A stretch of DNA of 64,000 nucleotides from IDS-8 sp040902105 (GCA_040902105.1 JBBDXW010000034.1:71576-135575), one strand, 5' to 3'. Numbered from the stretch's first letter, positions 17,289 to 27,137 are shown. The notes: generated by a model from the sequence alone, not told the origin. A program made the numbers and translations.

Positions 17289-17666
17289 ATGAATGACAGG
17301 CAATCGAGTCGATCGGCATTGATGATACGTTCATGGCCGCTGGCCGCCTGTGTCCTGGTGCTGTCAGGCTGTACCGCCATGCTCCTCGGCGGCGGTAACA
17401 GCGATGGCGTGCGGCTTGGCGGGAGCGCGCGGTCGCCGGCGCAGGCCTCCGCGGACAGCGCAATCACAGCGGCGGTACGAAACAAACTGGGCGACGATTC
17501 GGTCTTAGGGCAATACGACCTGCGCATCGAGACACTCAATAAGAGGGTCACACTGCACGGAACCGTCGGCAGCCACGAGGCGCGCGAGCGGGCCATTCGT
17601 CTGGCCGGCAGCGTGGAGGGCGTGGATCGCGTCGATAGCCGCATCAGGGTCGACAGCGGAACTTGA
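17289..17666 (+). CDS. BON-domain lipoprotein
   Basis: A 125-aa outer-membrane or periplasmic lipoprotein. A type II signal peptide ends in the lipobox LVLSGC, with Cys at about residue 28; an internal ATG (MIRSWPLAAC) may be the true start. After a Gly-rich linker a single BON domain spans about 50-122 (DSAITAAVRNKLGDD, LNKRVTLHGTVGSHEARE, AGSVEGVDRVDSRIRV). BON domains bind phospholipid membranes in OsmY/DolP relatives; with one domain only, its role is open. Confidence 0.85.
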   Translation: MNDRQSSRSALMIRSWPLAACVLVLSGCTAMLLGGGNSDGVRLGGSARSPAQASADSAITAAVRNKLGDDSVLGQYDLRIETLNKRVTLHGTVGSHEARERAIRLAGSVEGVDRVDSRIRVDSGT

Positions 17667-17721
17667 ATTGCCGGCGCCCCGGCCTCACATCAATCCAACT
17701 CATCGGACCAGGTAAATAAAA

Positions 17722-18039
17722 GTGGACGTAAACGAAAGAATTGAGCAGCAACTCAAGGAAAACAAGGTATTGCTGTACATGAAGGGCACGCCGGATTTCC
17801 CGCAATGCGGATTTTCCGGCCAGACGGTGATGGCATTGAAATCCATCGGCAAACCGTTTGCCTACGTGAATATTTTCGAAGACGCGGAAGTTCGCGAAGG
17901 CCTCAAAAAATACTCGAACTGGCCGACGTTTCCCCAGCTCTACGTGAATGGCGAACTGGTCGGCGGTTGCGACATCGTGGTCGAGATGTACCACTCGGGC
18001 GAGTTGGAAGCGCTTCTTTCTGAATCGGAGACGCTGTAG
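17722..18039 (+). CDS. grxD: Monothiol glutaredoxin, Grx4 family
   Basis: A 105-aa CGFS-type glutaredoxin that carries and transfers [2Fe-2S] clusters with BolA partners. Visible motifs: LLYMKGTPDFPQCGFSGQTV with active-site CGFS at about 30-33, YSNWPTFPQLYVNGELVGGC and DIVVEMYHSGEL. The start is GTG (17722), preceded by AGG at 17710. The stop overlaps the first bases of a family A palindrome that separates it from the convergent RNase T gene. Confidence 0.95.
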   Translation: MDVNERIEQQLKENKVLLYMKGTPDFPQCGFSGQTVMALKSIGKPFAYVNIFEDAEVREGLKKYSNWPTFPQLYVNGELVGGCDIVVEMYHSGELEALLSESETL

Positions 18040-18189
18040 GAGCCCGCCATTGCGGGCGACCTCCAGAAGGGGACGCCTCCAGAAGGGGACAGTGACCTTT
18101 TCCTCCGAATAAGGTCACTGTTCCCTCGACGTATCAAAGAAAAGGTCACTGTCCCCTTCTGGAGGTCGCCCGCAATGGCGGGCTCCTAC
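18036..18189. repeat. Composite palindrome: family A arms around a nested GGGGACAGTGACC hairpin
   Basis: The outer arms (18036-18060 and 18165-18189) are perfect inverted copies of GTAGGAGCCCGCCATTGC and its extension. Inside lies a second inverted pair built on CAGAAGGGGACAGTGACC and its complement (about 18072-18163). The same inner motif recurs at 63952. The right arm includes the stop codon of rnt. The element sits between convergent genes and probably ends both transcripts. Confidence 0.85.
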
Positions 18190-18854
18190 ATCTCTTCGCC
18201 GCTCCGGAGCCTTGCGTCCAGTTCCTGATAGTTCTGCGGCCTCGCGGACTCGAAAACACCGCGGAAGCGGTTGACGATGTCGCAGAAAATGTCGGCGGTG
18301 ATTTCCGCATCGTAAGCGGCCGAGTGCGCCCGGCTTTCGTCCCACACCAGTCCCGCTGCCTGCACTGCACGTGACAGGACCGTCTGGCCAAACGCCACGC
18401 CGCAAAGCGTTGCGGTATCGAAGCTGCTGAACGGATGAAAAGGGTTGCGCTTGATCGCCGTTCGCTCCACCGCCTGGTTCAGGAAAGCGAGATCGAACGA
18501 TGAATTGTGGCCGACCAGGATCGCACGCGAGCAACCGTGCATGCGCACCGCCATGCGAACGTCTCGAAACACCCGTTGCAGCGCGTCGCGCTCGTCAATG
18601 GCGGGGCGCAACGGATGATTCGGATCGATGCCGTTGACGGCCAGCGACGCCGCTTCCATATTTGCGCCTTCGAACGGCTTGACGTGATAGCGAATCGTCT
18701 TGCCGCGCAACAGTGTGCCGTCGTGGTGCGCCTCGACCTGCACCGCGGCAATTTCCAGCAGGGCATCGGTCCTGGCATTGAAGCCTCCGGTTTCGACATC
18801 GACGACAACCGGCAGGAATCCGCGAAAGCGTTCGGAGATCGCAAAAGGCTTCAT
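18186..18854 (-). CDS. rnt: Ribonuclease T
   Basis: A 222-aa DEDDh 3'-5' exoribonuclease that matures tRNA and other stable RNA ends. Exo I is VVDVETGGFNARTDALLEIA (D19, E21), Exo II is ILVGHNSSFDLAFLN (D about 124), and Exo III is AHSAAYDAEITADIF with the catalytic His and Asp. The N-terminal FRGFLPVVVDVETGG and FHPFSSFDTATLCG segments are specific to RNase T rather than DNA polymerase epsilon subunits. Its last codon lies inside the palindrome shared with grxD. Confidence 0.93.
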   Translation of the reverse strand: MKPFAISERFRGFLPVVVDVETGGFNARTDALLEIAAVQVEAHHDGTLLRGKTIRYHVKPFEGANMEAASLAVNGIDPNHPLRPAIDERDALQRVFRDVRMAVRMHGCSRAILVGHNSSFDLAFLNQAVERTAIKRNPFHPFSSFDTATLCGVAFGQTVLSRAVQAAGLVWDESRAHSAAYDAEITADIFCDIVNRFRGVFESARPQNYQELDARLRSGEEM

Positions 18855-18936
18855 TACGGACGGACCATATCAGATCGCAACGCAATTCGCGCGCAGGTTA
18901 CCGCCGGAAGCGAGCGAGATGCCTTCGATTCGTCCG

Positions 18937-20490
18937 TTACGGGCCGCCCGTTGATCTTGGAGACACATTGGCAGACTCCAATAGCTTCTTGTCGAGCACG
19001 AGATCCAACGTCAAGCGAACGCCGAAGCCGGTGACGTCGGTCGCAATTGCGCCGAGCCCGCCTTTGCGCTTTGAGGCGCTCAGATCGACATGTATCCAGG
19101 GTATGTCGCTGCTCACGAATTCATTGAGAAAGGTCGCAGCCAGAATGTGATCTCCACCGGCATCGGGCGTGCACTGCCGGAGGTCCGCCACCTCGCTTTC
19201 GAGTTCGGACATGAACTCCCGGCCAAGCGGAAATGGCCATACCCGTTCGCCGCTGTCGCGTCCCGATTTTTTCAGTACGGGATGCCAGTCCGGGCGATTG
19301 GTAAATACGCCGCTGTATCGCCGTGTGATCGCATTGACGCAGGCGCCGGTCAGCGTTGCGTAGTCAATGATCAGCCGCGGCTTCTCCCGGCCGGCGAGGA
19401 CCAGCGTGTCGGCAAGCGCCAGGCGGCCCTCCGCATCGGTATGTATCACCTGGATTGTTTTGCCGTTTGCCGCGGTAATGACATCCTGCGATTTATACGC
19501 GGTCGGCCCGATCCTGTTTTCCGTGATTGCAAGCCAGCAATCCACCGCGAGAGGGATACGCAGCTCCGACATTGCCAGCAGCACGCCTACGGCGACTGCG
19601 CTGCCGCCCATATCGATGTGCATGTCGACCATGGACAGGAACGGCTTCAGATTCGTGCCGCCGGTATCGAATATGATGCCCTTGCCGACCAGGCTCAATG
19701 CGGGCGGCGCCGTTTTTGCATCCGGTCGATATCGCAGGCGAACGATGGCGGCACTTTCGTCGGGGTTGCCCTGTGCAACGGCCAGAAACGCGCCGGCACC
19801 CATCTTTTCGAGCTCGCGCACGCCGTACTTTCTGAACTGCCAGCCGCGATCTTTCGCCAGCTCGCGAAGAAACCCGATGTACGCCGTTGCATCCAGCTTG
19901 TTCGGTGGCATGGCCGTCAGCCATCTTGCCAGGTTGTTGCCGTTCGCCTCGGCTTCTGTGCGGCTGAGATCCAGGCGCTTGTCCAGACCGATTATGCGGA
20001 TACTCTGGATGTGCGGCGGTTTCGCCTTCGTCTTGAATTCGGCCAGGCTGAAACCTGCCGCCAACGCCGCCGCCACAAGCTGCGCGTGCAGTTTTTCAGC
20101 ATCTTCGTGCCTGAATCCGAGAACCCGGATGCCGAGGCAGCCTCCTTTCTCCCCGAGCGCGGCGGAAACCATTTTTCGGCCGAAGCAGAGTTGCTCGAAT
20201 GCTTCCGCATCGGGTGAAATCGTGCCAACCAGCAGCGTCGTTTGTCGCTTGTTGTCGATGCGCGTCAGCACAGCCGGCACGCCGCTTCGCGTACGGCGCT
20301 TCATCAACGCCTGAACCTTGTTGCCCTGCGGAATGCTGCCCCAGGCCGAGGCGGGAATCTTCTCCGGCAGTACAAGCAGCAGCTGGTCGATACCGGCAAT
20401 GACCGAGGCGCCCGGAGCCCCGGTAGACTGAATGATTCTTATACTGTTGCTCTTATATTTGTCGAGGGGCAGATTTCCCGGATTTCCCAT
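18937..20490 (-). CDS. M17 leucyl aminopeptidase family protein
   Basis: A 517-aa di-zinc aminopeptidase related to PepA. The N-terminal macro-like domain (about 1-170) is divergent. The catalytic domain has SLVGKGIIFDTGGTNLKP (metal ligand Lys and Asp), MHIDMGGSAVAVGVLLA, VIHTDAEGRLALADTLVLA (Asp and Glu ligands and the active-site Arg) and IIDYATLTGACV. Compared with classical PepA, NTDAEGR is HTDAEGR and FDMAGAA is IDMGGSA, so it belongs to the divergent leucyl aminopeptidase family protein branch. It stands alone, divergent from aceE. Confidence 0.9.
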   Translation of the reverse strand: MGNPGNLPLDKYKSNSIRIIQSTGAPGASVIAGIDQLLLVLPEKIPASAWGSIPQGNKVQALMKRRTRSGVPAVLTRIDNKRQTTLLVGTISPDAEAFEQLCFGRKMVSAALGEKGGCLGIRVLGFRHEDAEKLHAQLVAAALAAGFSLAEFKTKAKPPHIQSIRIIGLDKRLDLSRTEAEANGNNLARWLTAMPPNKLDATAYIGFLRELAKDRGWQFRKYGVRELEKMGAGAFLAVAQGNPDESAAIVRLRYRPDAKTAPPALSLVGKGIIFDTGGTNLKPFLSMVDMHIDMGGSAVAVGVLLAMSELRIPLAVDCWLAITENRIGPTAYKSQDVITAANGKTIQVIHTDAEGRLALADTLVLAGREKPRLIIDYATLTGACVNAITRRYSGVFTNRPDWHPVLKKSGRDSGERVWPFPLGREFMSELESEVADLRQCTPDAGGDHILAATFLNEFVSSDIPWIHVDLSASKRKGGLGAIATDVTGFGVRLTLDLVLDKKLLESANVSPRSTGGP

Positions 20491-20838
20491 ATGGTACTAA
20501 CCTTTCCCGGCAGCTTGGGCCATAATATACGACTCAACAAATACGTCGCCGGTGATGAACGAGTCCCGGTCCGGCGTAACAATCCGAATATCCCACCCGG
20601 CGGCGCAATGATCTGGTCGAAGTGAAATATTCGCAGTGGAGTACGAGGACTGACGCGGCGGTTCCGGCTAACGATCCTGGCTGACGATGCGAGTGGACAA
20701 TTCGAATTGAATTGACAATGCTAGCAGGACGCTCGATCGAATTCACGCCGCATAATTCCGTCAATCTGTCCCGGACGTGCGCGGGCGAGCTTTATGGATA
20801 ATGTTGCAGACAATTGTCGATGATTTTGTGGACGACTT
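20491..20838. other. Divergent intergenic region with a 10-bp palindrome before aceE
   Basis: No gene is recognised. CATAATATA (about 20520) could serve as a -10 element for either direction. The palindrome GACAATTGTC at 20809-20818 lies 20 bp before the aceE start and is a candidate operator; it does not match the known PdhR site. Confidence 0.4.
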
Positions 20839-23523
20839 ATGACCGAATTCAGCAGATTTGACAGCAGATTCGACGATATCGATCCGACCGAGACGCGCGA
20901 ATGGCTCGAATCGATGGACTCGGTGCTGCAACAGCATGGTCCCAAACGCGCCCACTTTCTCCTGAACCAGGTCATCGATTTCGCGCGCCGATCCGGCGCC
21001 TATCTTCCCTACAGCCCGAATACCGCGTACCTCAATACGATTGCGCCGGGCCGGCAGCCGGAATACCCCGGCGACCGCTCTATTGAGCGCCGCATCGAGT
21101 CGTACATACGCTGGAACGCCATGGCGATGGTGGTGCAGGCGAACCGCCAGAGTTCGGAATACGGCGGACACATCGCAAGCTATGCTTCCTGCGCAACACT
21201 GTACGAAGTCGGCTTTAATCACTTCTGGCGCGCGCCGACCGAAGAGCACGGCGGCGACATGATCTTCTTCCAGGGACATTCCTCGCCCGGCTTTTACGCG
21301 CGCGCCTATCTCGAAGGGCGCCTGAGCGACGAACAACTGACTCGCTTCCGCAAGGAAGTCGGCGGCGGCGGGCTGTCGTCTTACCCGCACCCGTGGCTGA
21401 TGCCGGATTTCTGGCAGTTCCCCACCGTGTCGATGGGCCTGGGCTCGATGATGGCGATCTACCAGGCGCGCTTCATGCGCTATCTGGAAAATCGTGACAT
21501 GATTCCGGGGAGCGATCGCAAGGTCTGGTGCTTTCTTGGCGACGGCGAAATGGACGAGCCCGAATCGATGGGTGCGATCACGATGCCGGTCAGGGAAGGG
21601 CTCGACAATCTCATCTTCGTCGTAAACTGCAACCTGCAGCGCCTCGACGGCCCGGTACGCGGCAACGGCAAGATCATCCAGGAACTCGAGGCGGCTTTCG
21701 GCGGCGCCGGCTGGAATGTCATCAAGGTGATCTGGGGATCGCGCTGGGATCCGCTGCTCGCGCGGGATCATACCGGTCTGCTGCGGCGCACGATGGAAGA
21801 ATGCGTCGACGGCGAGTACCAGAATTTCAAATCCAAGGACGGCGCCTACGTGCGCGAGAATTTCTTCGGCCGCTATCCGGAAACCCGGGCGATGGTCGCT
21901 GATATGTCGGACGACGAGGTGTGGCGCCTGAATCGCGGCGGCCACGATCCCTTGAAAGTACACGCCGCCTATCACAGTGCAGTCCGGCACAAGGGCCAGC
22001 CGACCATCATCCTGGCGAAGACGGTCAAGGGCTTCGGCATGGGGGCCGCCGGCGAAGGCCAGAACATTGCGCACCAGGCGAAGAAGCTGGGTGTGGAAGC
22101 GCTGAAAGTGTTCCGCGACCGCTTCAATATTCCGGTGTCGGACAAGGAAATCGACGACGTGCCGTTCTACAAGCCGGCCAAGGACAGTGCGGAACTCGAG
22201 TACCTGCACGAACGCCGCAAGGCGCTCGGCGGTTACCTGCCGCAGCGCCGCTCGAAGCCCGCGCCCGGAACGGCAATCAAAGCGCCGCCCCTCGATCTGT
22301 TCAAGGCTGCACTTGAAGGTACTGGCGACCGCGAAGCGTCGACGACCATGGTATTCGTCCGCATGCTGACCGCGCTGCTTCGCGACAAGACGATCGGCAA
22401 ATACATCGTGCCGATCGTTCCGGACGAAGCACGCACCTTCGGTATGGAAGGCATGTTTCGGCAAGTGGGGATTTACTCGTCGAAAGGCCAGTTATACACG
22501 CCGCAGGATTCCGAGCAGCTCATGTTTTACAAGGAAGACAAGAAGGGCCAGATCCTGGAAGAGGGCATCAACGAAGCCGGCTCGTTCTGTTCCTGGATGG
22601 CGTCCGGCACGTCCTACAGCAATCATGGCATCCAGACGATTCCCTTTTTTATTTATTACTCGATGTTCGGCTTTCAGCGTATCGGTGATTTCGTCTGGGC
22701 AGGCGGCGATCAGCGCTCGCGCGGATTCATGATCGGCGGCACGGCGGGACGCACGACGCTGGCGGGAGAGGGCCTGCAACATCAGGACGGGCACAGCCAC
22801 GTGCTTGCGTCGACCGTGCCGAATTGCGTGTCTTACGATCCCGCCTTCGGTTACGAGATTGCGGTGATCGTCCAGGACGGCATGCGTCGGATGATTGACG
22901 AGCAGGAGAGCGTGTTCTTCTATTTCACCTGCATGAACGAAAACTATGTGCATCCGCCCATGCCCGAGGGCGTTGCAGAGGGGATTCTGAAAGGCATGTA
23001 CCTGCTGCAAACAGGCGGTAAGGGAGAGGTCCGCGTGCAGCTGATGGGCTCGGGTACGATCCTTCGCGAAGCGCTCGCCGCAGCAGAACTGTTGCAGCAG
23101 GATTTCAATATACCGTGCGATGTGTGGTCCGTAACGAGTTTCAATCAACTCCGACGCGACGCGCTGGAGGCGGAGCGATGGAACCAGCTGCACCCGGGCC
23201 AGGAGCCCCGTATCAGCTATCTCGAACACTGTCTCGCCGATCGCAAGGGACCTTTCGTTGCCGCCACCGACTACATGAAAATTGTACCCGATCAGATTCA
23301 GCGCTGGATGCCCGGCAAGTATGTCTCCCTGGGCACCGACGGATTCGGCCGCAGCGACGCGCGCAAAGCATTGCGGCAATTCTTTGAGGTGGACAAACAC
23401 TACATCGCGGTCACGGCGCTCAAGGCGCTGGCGGACGAAGGCAAATTCGCTCAGGCGAATGTGGCGGAGGCGATCCGGAAATACGGCATCGACCCGGATA
23501 AACCCGATCCGGTAACGCTTTAG
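20839..23523 (+). CDS. aceE: Pyruvate dehydrogenase E1 component, homodimeric
   Basis: An 894-aa thiamine-diphosphate enzyme that decarboxylates pyruvate and reductively acetylates the lipoyl groups of E2. The length equals that of E. coli AceE (887). The cofactor motif GDGEMDEPES is at about 233, and the VVNCNLQRLDGPVRGN segment follows. The active-site His region (HSSPGFYARAYLEGRL) and the second-domain QHQDGHSHV segment are intact. It is first in the operon aceE-aceF-lpdA, with 120 bp to aceF. Confidence 0.98.
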   Translation: MTEFSRFDSRFDDIDPTETREWLESMDSVLQQHGPKRAHFLLNQVIDFARRSGAYLPYSPNTAYLNTIAPGRQPEYPGDRSIERRIESYIRWNAMAMVVQANRQSSEYGGHIASYASCATLYEVGFNHFWRAPTEEHGGDMIFFQGHSSPGFYARAYLEGRLSDEQLTRFRKEVGGGGLSSYPHPWLMPDFWQFPTVSMGLGSMMAIYQARFMRYLENRDMIPGSDRKVWCFLGDGEMDEPESMGAITMPVREGLDNLIFVVNCNLQRLDGPVRGNGKIIQELEAAFGGAGWNVIKVIWGSRWDPLLARDHTGLLRRTMEECVDGEYQNFKSKDGAYVRENFFGRYPETRAMVADMSDDEVWRLNRGGHDPLKVHAAYHSAVRHKGQPTIILAKTVKGFGMGAAGEGQNIAHQAKKLGVEALKVFRDRFNIPVSDKEIDDVPFYKPAKDSAELEYLHERRKALGGYLPQRRSKPAPGTAIKAPPLDLFKAALEGTGDREASTTMVFVRMLTALLRDKTIGKYIVPIVPDEARTFGMEGMFRQVGIYSSKGQLYTPQDSEQLMFYKEDKKGQILEEGINEAGSFCSWMASGTSYSNHGIQTIPFFIYYSMFGFQRIGDFVWAGGDQRSRGFMIGGTAGRTTLAGEGLQHQDGHSHVLASTVPNCVSYDPAFGYEIAVIVQDGMRRMIDEQESVFFYFTCMNENYVHPPMPEGVAEGILKGMYLLQTGGKGEVRVQLMGSGTILREALAAAELLQQDFNIPCDVWSVTSFNQLRRDALEAERWNQLHPGQEPRISYLEHCLADRKGPFVAATDYMKIVPDQIQRWMPGKYVSLGTDGFGRSDARKALRQFFEVDKHYIAVTALKALADEGKFAQANVAEAIRKYGIDPDKPDPVTL

Positions 23524-23646
23524 GGCGTTGCCGACGCTGCAGCAATCCATGTCGATTATCTTGTTTAAAATCAGTATTTTTTGCCTGATTTCTCGATCTA
23601 TTCGAGAACGGGACGCAGGGTTTTTTCGCTGAGGCGGAGCGCGCAC

Positions 23647-25371
23647 GTGGCGGACAGCATCGACATAATAATCCCCGATCTTGGCGACTTCTCCGGCGTT
23701 GAAGTGATCGAGGTCCTGGTCAAGTCCGGCGATCGGGTCGCGCCGGAAGACGGACTGATCACGCTCGAGACCGACAAGGCCGCGATGGACGTGCCGGCGG
23801 CCGACGCGGGCGAAATCGAGGAGATCACCGTTTCCGTCGGCGACAAGGTTTCGAGCGGTGACGTCATCGGGCGAATGAAGGTCGCCGAAGGCGCGGAAGA
23901 AACGACGGCCGGCGATGGCGAGGCCGGGGGGAAAAGCGAGGACGAGGGCGACAGCGACGACACCAGCGAGCTCCCGCAACAATCCACCGCTGAGGAGCGC
24001 GACGTCGAAGAGGCGAAGGACGATCCCGGCAGCAAGAAAAAGTCGCAGGCCAAGGACACGGCTAAAGCGAAGTCCGGCGAAAAACAAACCGTCGAAGTGC
24101 CGGACCTCGGGGACTTCAGCGACGTCGAGGTCATCGAAGTGCATGTGACCGACGGCGACGAAGTCAATGTCGAGGATCCGCTGATCACGCTCGAGACCGA
24201 CAAAGCGGCGATGGACGTTCCGTCGACAGTCGCCGGGCGAATCGAATCCGTGCTGCTCAAAGTCGGTGACAAGGTGTCAGAAGGATCGAAGATCGCCGTC
24301 ATCCAGGCGAGCTCGAGAAGTCCGGCGGAAAAGCCCGCTGCACCGGAGGCTTCAAAGACGCCCAGGGAAGAAGCGGAGTCGAAACAGGAAGAGCCGGCGC
24401 GGAAACCTGCAAAAAAGGAAGCGGCCCGCCAGGCGCCGCGCGGCAGGCCCGCGATCGACGAGGCCGGCTTCTCGCGAGCGCATGCCAGTCCTTCCGTGCG
24501 CAAACTCGCGCGGGAACTGGGAGTCGACCTCGCCAGCGTCAAAGGCAGCGGCGAGAAAAACCGGATTCTTCACGAGGACGTAAAAAACTTCGTCAGGGAA
24601 TTGCTGACCGGAGGCGGTGTGGGCACCGCGTTGCCGAAAGTTCCGAGCATCGACTTCGCCAAATTCGGCGAGGTCAGGAAGGAACCGCTGACACGCATCC
24701 AGAAGATTGCCGCTCCGCGGCTGCAGGCAAGCTGGATCAACCTGCCGCACGTCACCCAGCACGACCTCGCCGACATCACCGACCTCGAGGAAAAGCGCCA
24801 GGAACTAAAAGGTCCTGCTAAAGAGCGCGGCATCAGCCTGACCATCCTTGCATTCATCATGCGAGCCTGCGTGGCCGCGCTGAAAGAGTATCCCAAAGCC
24901 AATGCTTCGCTTGCCGACGACGGCGAGAACCTGGTTTACAAGGAGTACATACACCTCGGCTTCGCGGCCGATACCGAGAACGGACTGATGGTGCCGGTCA
25001 TCCGCGACGCTGACAAGAAAGACGTCTATGAAATTGCGACGGAGCTCGGCCAATTGTCGAAAGCCGCCCGCGACCGCAAGCTCAAGGCCGAGCAGATGCA
25101 GGGCGGCAGCTTTACGATATCGAGCCTGGGCGGCATCGGCGGGACGGCATTCACGCCGATCGTCAATGCTCCCGAAGTGGCGATCCTGGGCGTGTCACGG
25201 TCGACGATGCAGCCTGTCTGGGACGGAGCGGAGTTCAAGCCCCGGCTCATGTTGCCGCTGTCGCTCTCATACGATCATCGCGTCATCGACGGCGCTTACG
25301 CCGTGCGTTTTACGACGTTCCTCTGTCAAACGCTTGCGGATGCGGACGCACTTCTCGAGGCGATTCCCTGA
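23647..25371 (+). CDS. aceF: Dihydrolipoamide acetyltransferase (PDH E2)
   Basis: A 574-aa E2 core protein. The GTG at 23647 (reading VADSIDIIIPDLGDFSG) is preferred; a longer frame from TTG 23581 adds 22 residues that do not look like a lipoyl domain. Two lipoyl domains each carry ETDKAAMDVP (lysines near 45 and 184), joined by an acidic/Lys-rich flexible linker. A peripheral-subunit-binding domain follows (HASPSVRKLARELGVDL, about 280-316), then the catalytic domain with LSYDHRVIDGAYAVRF near the C-terminus (H and D catalytic). The stop overlaps the lpdA start by one base. Confidence 0.97.
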   Translation: MADSIDIIIPDLGDFSGVEVIEVLVKSGDRVAPEDGLITLETDKAAMDVPAADAGEIEEITVSVGDKVSSGDVIGRMKVAEGAEETTAGDGEAGGKSEDEGDSDDTSELPQQSTAEERDVEEAKDDPGSKKKSQAKDTAKAKSGEKQTVEVPDLGDFSDVEVIEVHVTDGDEVNVEDPLITLETDKAAMDVPSTVAGRIESVLLKVGDKVSEGSKIAVIQASSRSPAEKPAAPEASKTPREEAESKQEEPARKPAKKEAARQAPRGRPAIDEAGFSRAHASPSVRKLARELGVDLASVKGSGEKNRILHEDVKNFVRELLTGGGVGTALPKVPSIDFAKFGEVRKEPLTRIQKIAAPRLQASWINLPHVTQHDLADITDLEEKRQELKGPAKERGISLTILAFIMRACVAALKEYPKANASLADDGENLVYKEYIHLGFAADTENGLMVPVIRDADKKDVYEIATELGQLSKAARDRKLKAEQMQGGSFTISSLGGIGGTAFTPIVNAPEVAILGVSRSTMQPVWDGAEFKPRLMLPLSLSYDHRVIDGAYAVRFTTFLCQTLADADALLEAIP

Positions 25372-26795
25372 TGCCGCAGATGGGGAATTCGGCCGCGACG
25401 CACTCTGCGGAACTGGTCGTCATCGGCGCCGGGCCAGGCGGTTATACCGCGGCGTTTCGTGCTGCCGACCTGGGGCTTAAGGTCATTCTGGTCGAGCGCT
25501 GGCCGATGCTCGGCGGCGTATGCCTCAACGTCGGCTGTATCCCGTCCAAAGCATTGTTGCATGCGGCGAAGGTCGTCGACGATGCCGCTGCGATGGGCGA
25601 GCACGGCATTCACTTTGGCAAGCCGAGGATCGATGCCGCGAGGCTCGGCGAATGGAAGAATAAAGTGGTTGGCCGGCTTACCGGCGGGCTTACGCAGGTG
25701 GCGCGGCAGCGCAAGGTCACAGTAGTTCACGCCACCGCAAGGTTCGAGTCAGCCACGCGGCTGGTACTGGATAACGGCGAGAGTATCGACTTCAGGCAAT
25801 GCATCATCGCGGCTGGTTCGGAAAGCGCAAAGCTTCCGGGGCTTCCGGACGATCCGAGAATCGTCGACTCAACCGGCGCGCTGGAACTCGGGCCGTTGCC
25901 GAAACGCCTGCTGGTTGTGGGCGGGGGCATTATCGGCCTGGAAATGGCCTGCGTTTACAGCGCGCTGGGGAGCAAGGTAAGCGTCGTCGAACTGACGGGT
26001 AGCCTGATGCCCGGCACCGATCCCGATCTCGTGCGGCCGTTTCGCAAGTTTATCGACCAGCGCTATGAAGCGATCATGCTGGACACGAAAGTGACCGGCA
26101 TGCGCACGACGGTGCCAGGCATCGAGGTCAAGTTCGAAGGCAAGGATGCGCCCGATGCGGAGTTGTACGATCGGGTGCTGGTTGCGATCGGCCGGCGGGC
26201 CAATGGCGATCGCCTCGATGCCGAGAAAATCGGCGTGGAGGTCGGCAAGGGCGGGATCATCAAGGTCGACAAGCAAATGCGCACGAGCGTGCCGCACATA
26301 TTTGCGATCGGCGACCTGGCCGGGGGACCGATGCTGGCGCACAAGGCAACGCACGAGGCGAAAGTTGCCGCCGAGGTTGCCGCGGGGGAGAAAAGCTCCT
26401 TCGACGCACGCGCCATTCCCTCGGTCGCGTACACCGATCCGGAGATCGCGTGGGTGGGCCTGACCGAAACGGACGCGAAGCGCGACGGTGTCGAATACCG
26501 GAAGACGCAAATCCCGTGGAGCGCCAGCGGCCGCGCGCTCGCGCTCGGACGTCCGGAGGGATTCACGAAACTCCTGTTCGACAAGAACACCGGGCGTGTA
26601 CTGGGCGGCGCCATTGTCGGGCCGTCGGCCGGCGACCTGATTTCAGAAATCGGTCTCGCGGTCGAAATGGGCGCCGACGCAGCCGACGTAAGCCTCACGA
26701 TTCACCCGCATCCGACGCTGTCGGAAACCGTCGCTTTTGCCGCAGAAGCTTACGAGGGCACGTTGACGGATCTTTACATGCCCCGTAACAAGTAA
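25371..26795 (+). CDS. lpdA: Dihydrolipoyl dehydrogenase (PDH E3)
   Basis: A 474-aa FAD disulfide oxidoreductase that reoxidises dihydrolipoamide. The FAD site is VIGAGPGGYTAAFRAADLG, the redox disulfide is GGVCLNVGCIPSKALLH (C50 and C55), the NAD site is LLVVGGGIIGLEMACVYSALG, and the C-terminal catalytic pair is in IHPHPTLSE. The first ATG (MPQMGNSAATHS) overlaps the aceF stop in TGATG, so translation is coupled. It is the last gene of the operon and the last conserved gene before the integron. Confidence 0.97.
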   Translation: MPQMGNSAATHSAELVVIGAGPGGYTAAFRAADLGLKVILVERWPMLGGVCLNVGCIPSKALLHAAKVVDDAAAMGEHGIHFGKPRIDAARLGEWKNKVVGRLTGGLTQVARQRKVTVVHATARFESATRLVLDNGESIDFRQCIIAAGSESAKLPGLPDDPRIVDSTGALELGPLPKRLLVVGGGIIGLEMACVYSALGSKVSVVELTGSLMPGTDPDLVRPFRKFIDQRYEAIMLDTKVTGMRTTVPGIEVKFEGKDAPDAELYDRVLVAIGRRANGDRLDAEKIGVEVGKGGIIKVDKQMRTSVPHIFAIGDLAGGPMLAHKATHEAKVAAEVAAGEKSSFDARAIPSVAYTDPEIAWVGLTETDAKRDGVEYRKTQIPWSASGRALALGRPEGFTKLLFDKNTGRVLGGAIVGPSAGDLISEIGLAVEMGADAADVSLTIHPHPTLSETVAFAAEAYEGTLTDLYMPRNK

Positions 26796-26910
26796 CGAAA
26801 GCGTTTGTTCGGGCCCGTGAAACGGTCGGAGCAACGCAGTTCGGCTGTACATGTCACCTCGCGTACCATTTGTGGTACTCACGTCAAGGCTGGCGTCGAG
26901 CAATCAAGTC

Positions 26911-26962
26911 GCCTAGCGTTTGAGCTCGCCGGCGCCAGATACGTCCGGCGACCGGTGCAGCG
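26911..26962 (-). other. attC-4, R'-side half (split by the IS110 element)
   Basis: On the minus strand this half ends with GCTAGGC, a degenerate R' box (GTTRRRY has one mismatch). An internal stem CGCCGG/CCGGCG is present, and the half closes at the IS with TGCAGCG on the plus strand. Joined to 28137-28146 it gives TGCAGCGCTTGTTAGCG, closely resembling the matching part of attC-2 (TGCAGCGCGTTGTTGGGC). The reconstruction is by eye. Confidence 0.6.
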
Positions 26963-26999
26963 ATTTGTATGTTTCGTTTCGGGTATCCATCAGTATAAG

Positions 27000-27137
27000 T
27001 TGGGGCCCATAAGCTCTTCGGAGCTTTCCGATGTACCAGCTCGATGCAGCGAGGGTTCCAGTGCGTCTGAGACCGTTAACAAGCGTGCAGCGGTACATCG
27101 TTTTCCATGACAACTCGAACAGTCGAATGGGCCCCAG
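27000..27137 (+). ncRNA. Candidate IS110 bridge RNA
   Basis: The region has ordered stems. An outer pair is TGGGGCCCAT (27001-27010) with ATGGGCCCCA (27127-27136). A 5' hairpin AAGCTC-TTCG-GAGCTT occupies 27011-27026. A first loop is closed by CGATGTACC (27029-27037) and GGTACATCG (27092-27100), capped by GGTTCCAG-tgcgt-CTGAGACC, and its two strands carry TGCAGCGA (27045-27052) and TAACAAGCG (27077-27085). These equal the left flank of the IS and the reverse complement of the right flank. A second loop (27105-27130, CCAT/ATGG) carries ACAACTCG and ACAGTCGA; ACAGTCG equals the IS right end (28130-28136), and ACAACTCG is 7/8 complementary to the left end. This matches target- and donor-binding loops of known bridge RNAs. 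Confidence 0.7.

Noticed and set aside
20761..24144. Very long minus-strand frames across aceE and aceF
   Set aside because: They are GC-driven shadows; the plus strand encodes unmistakable PDH subunits.
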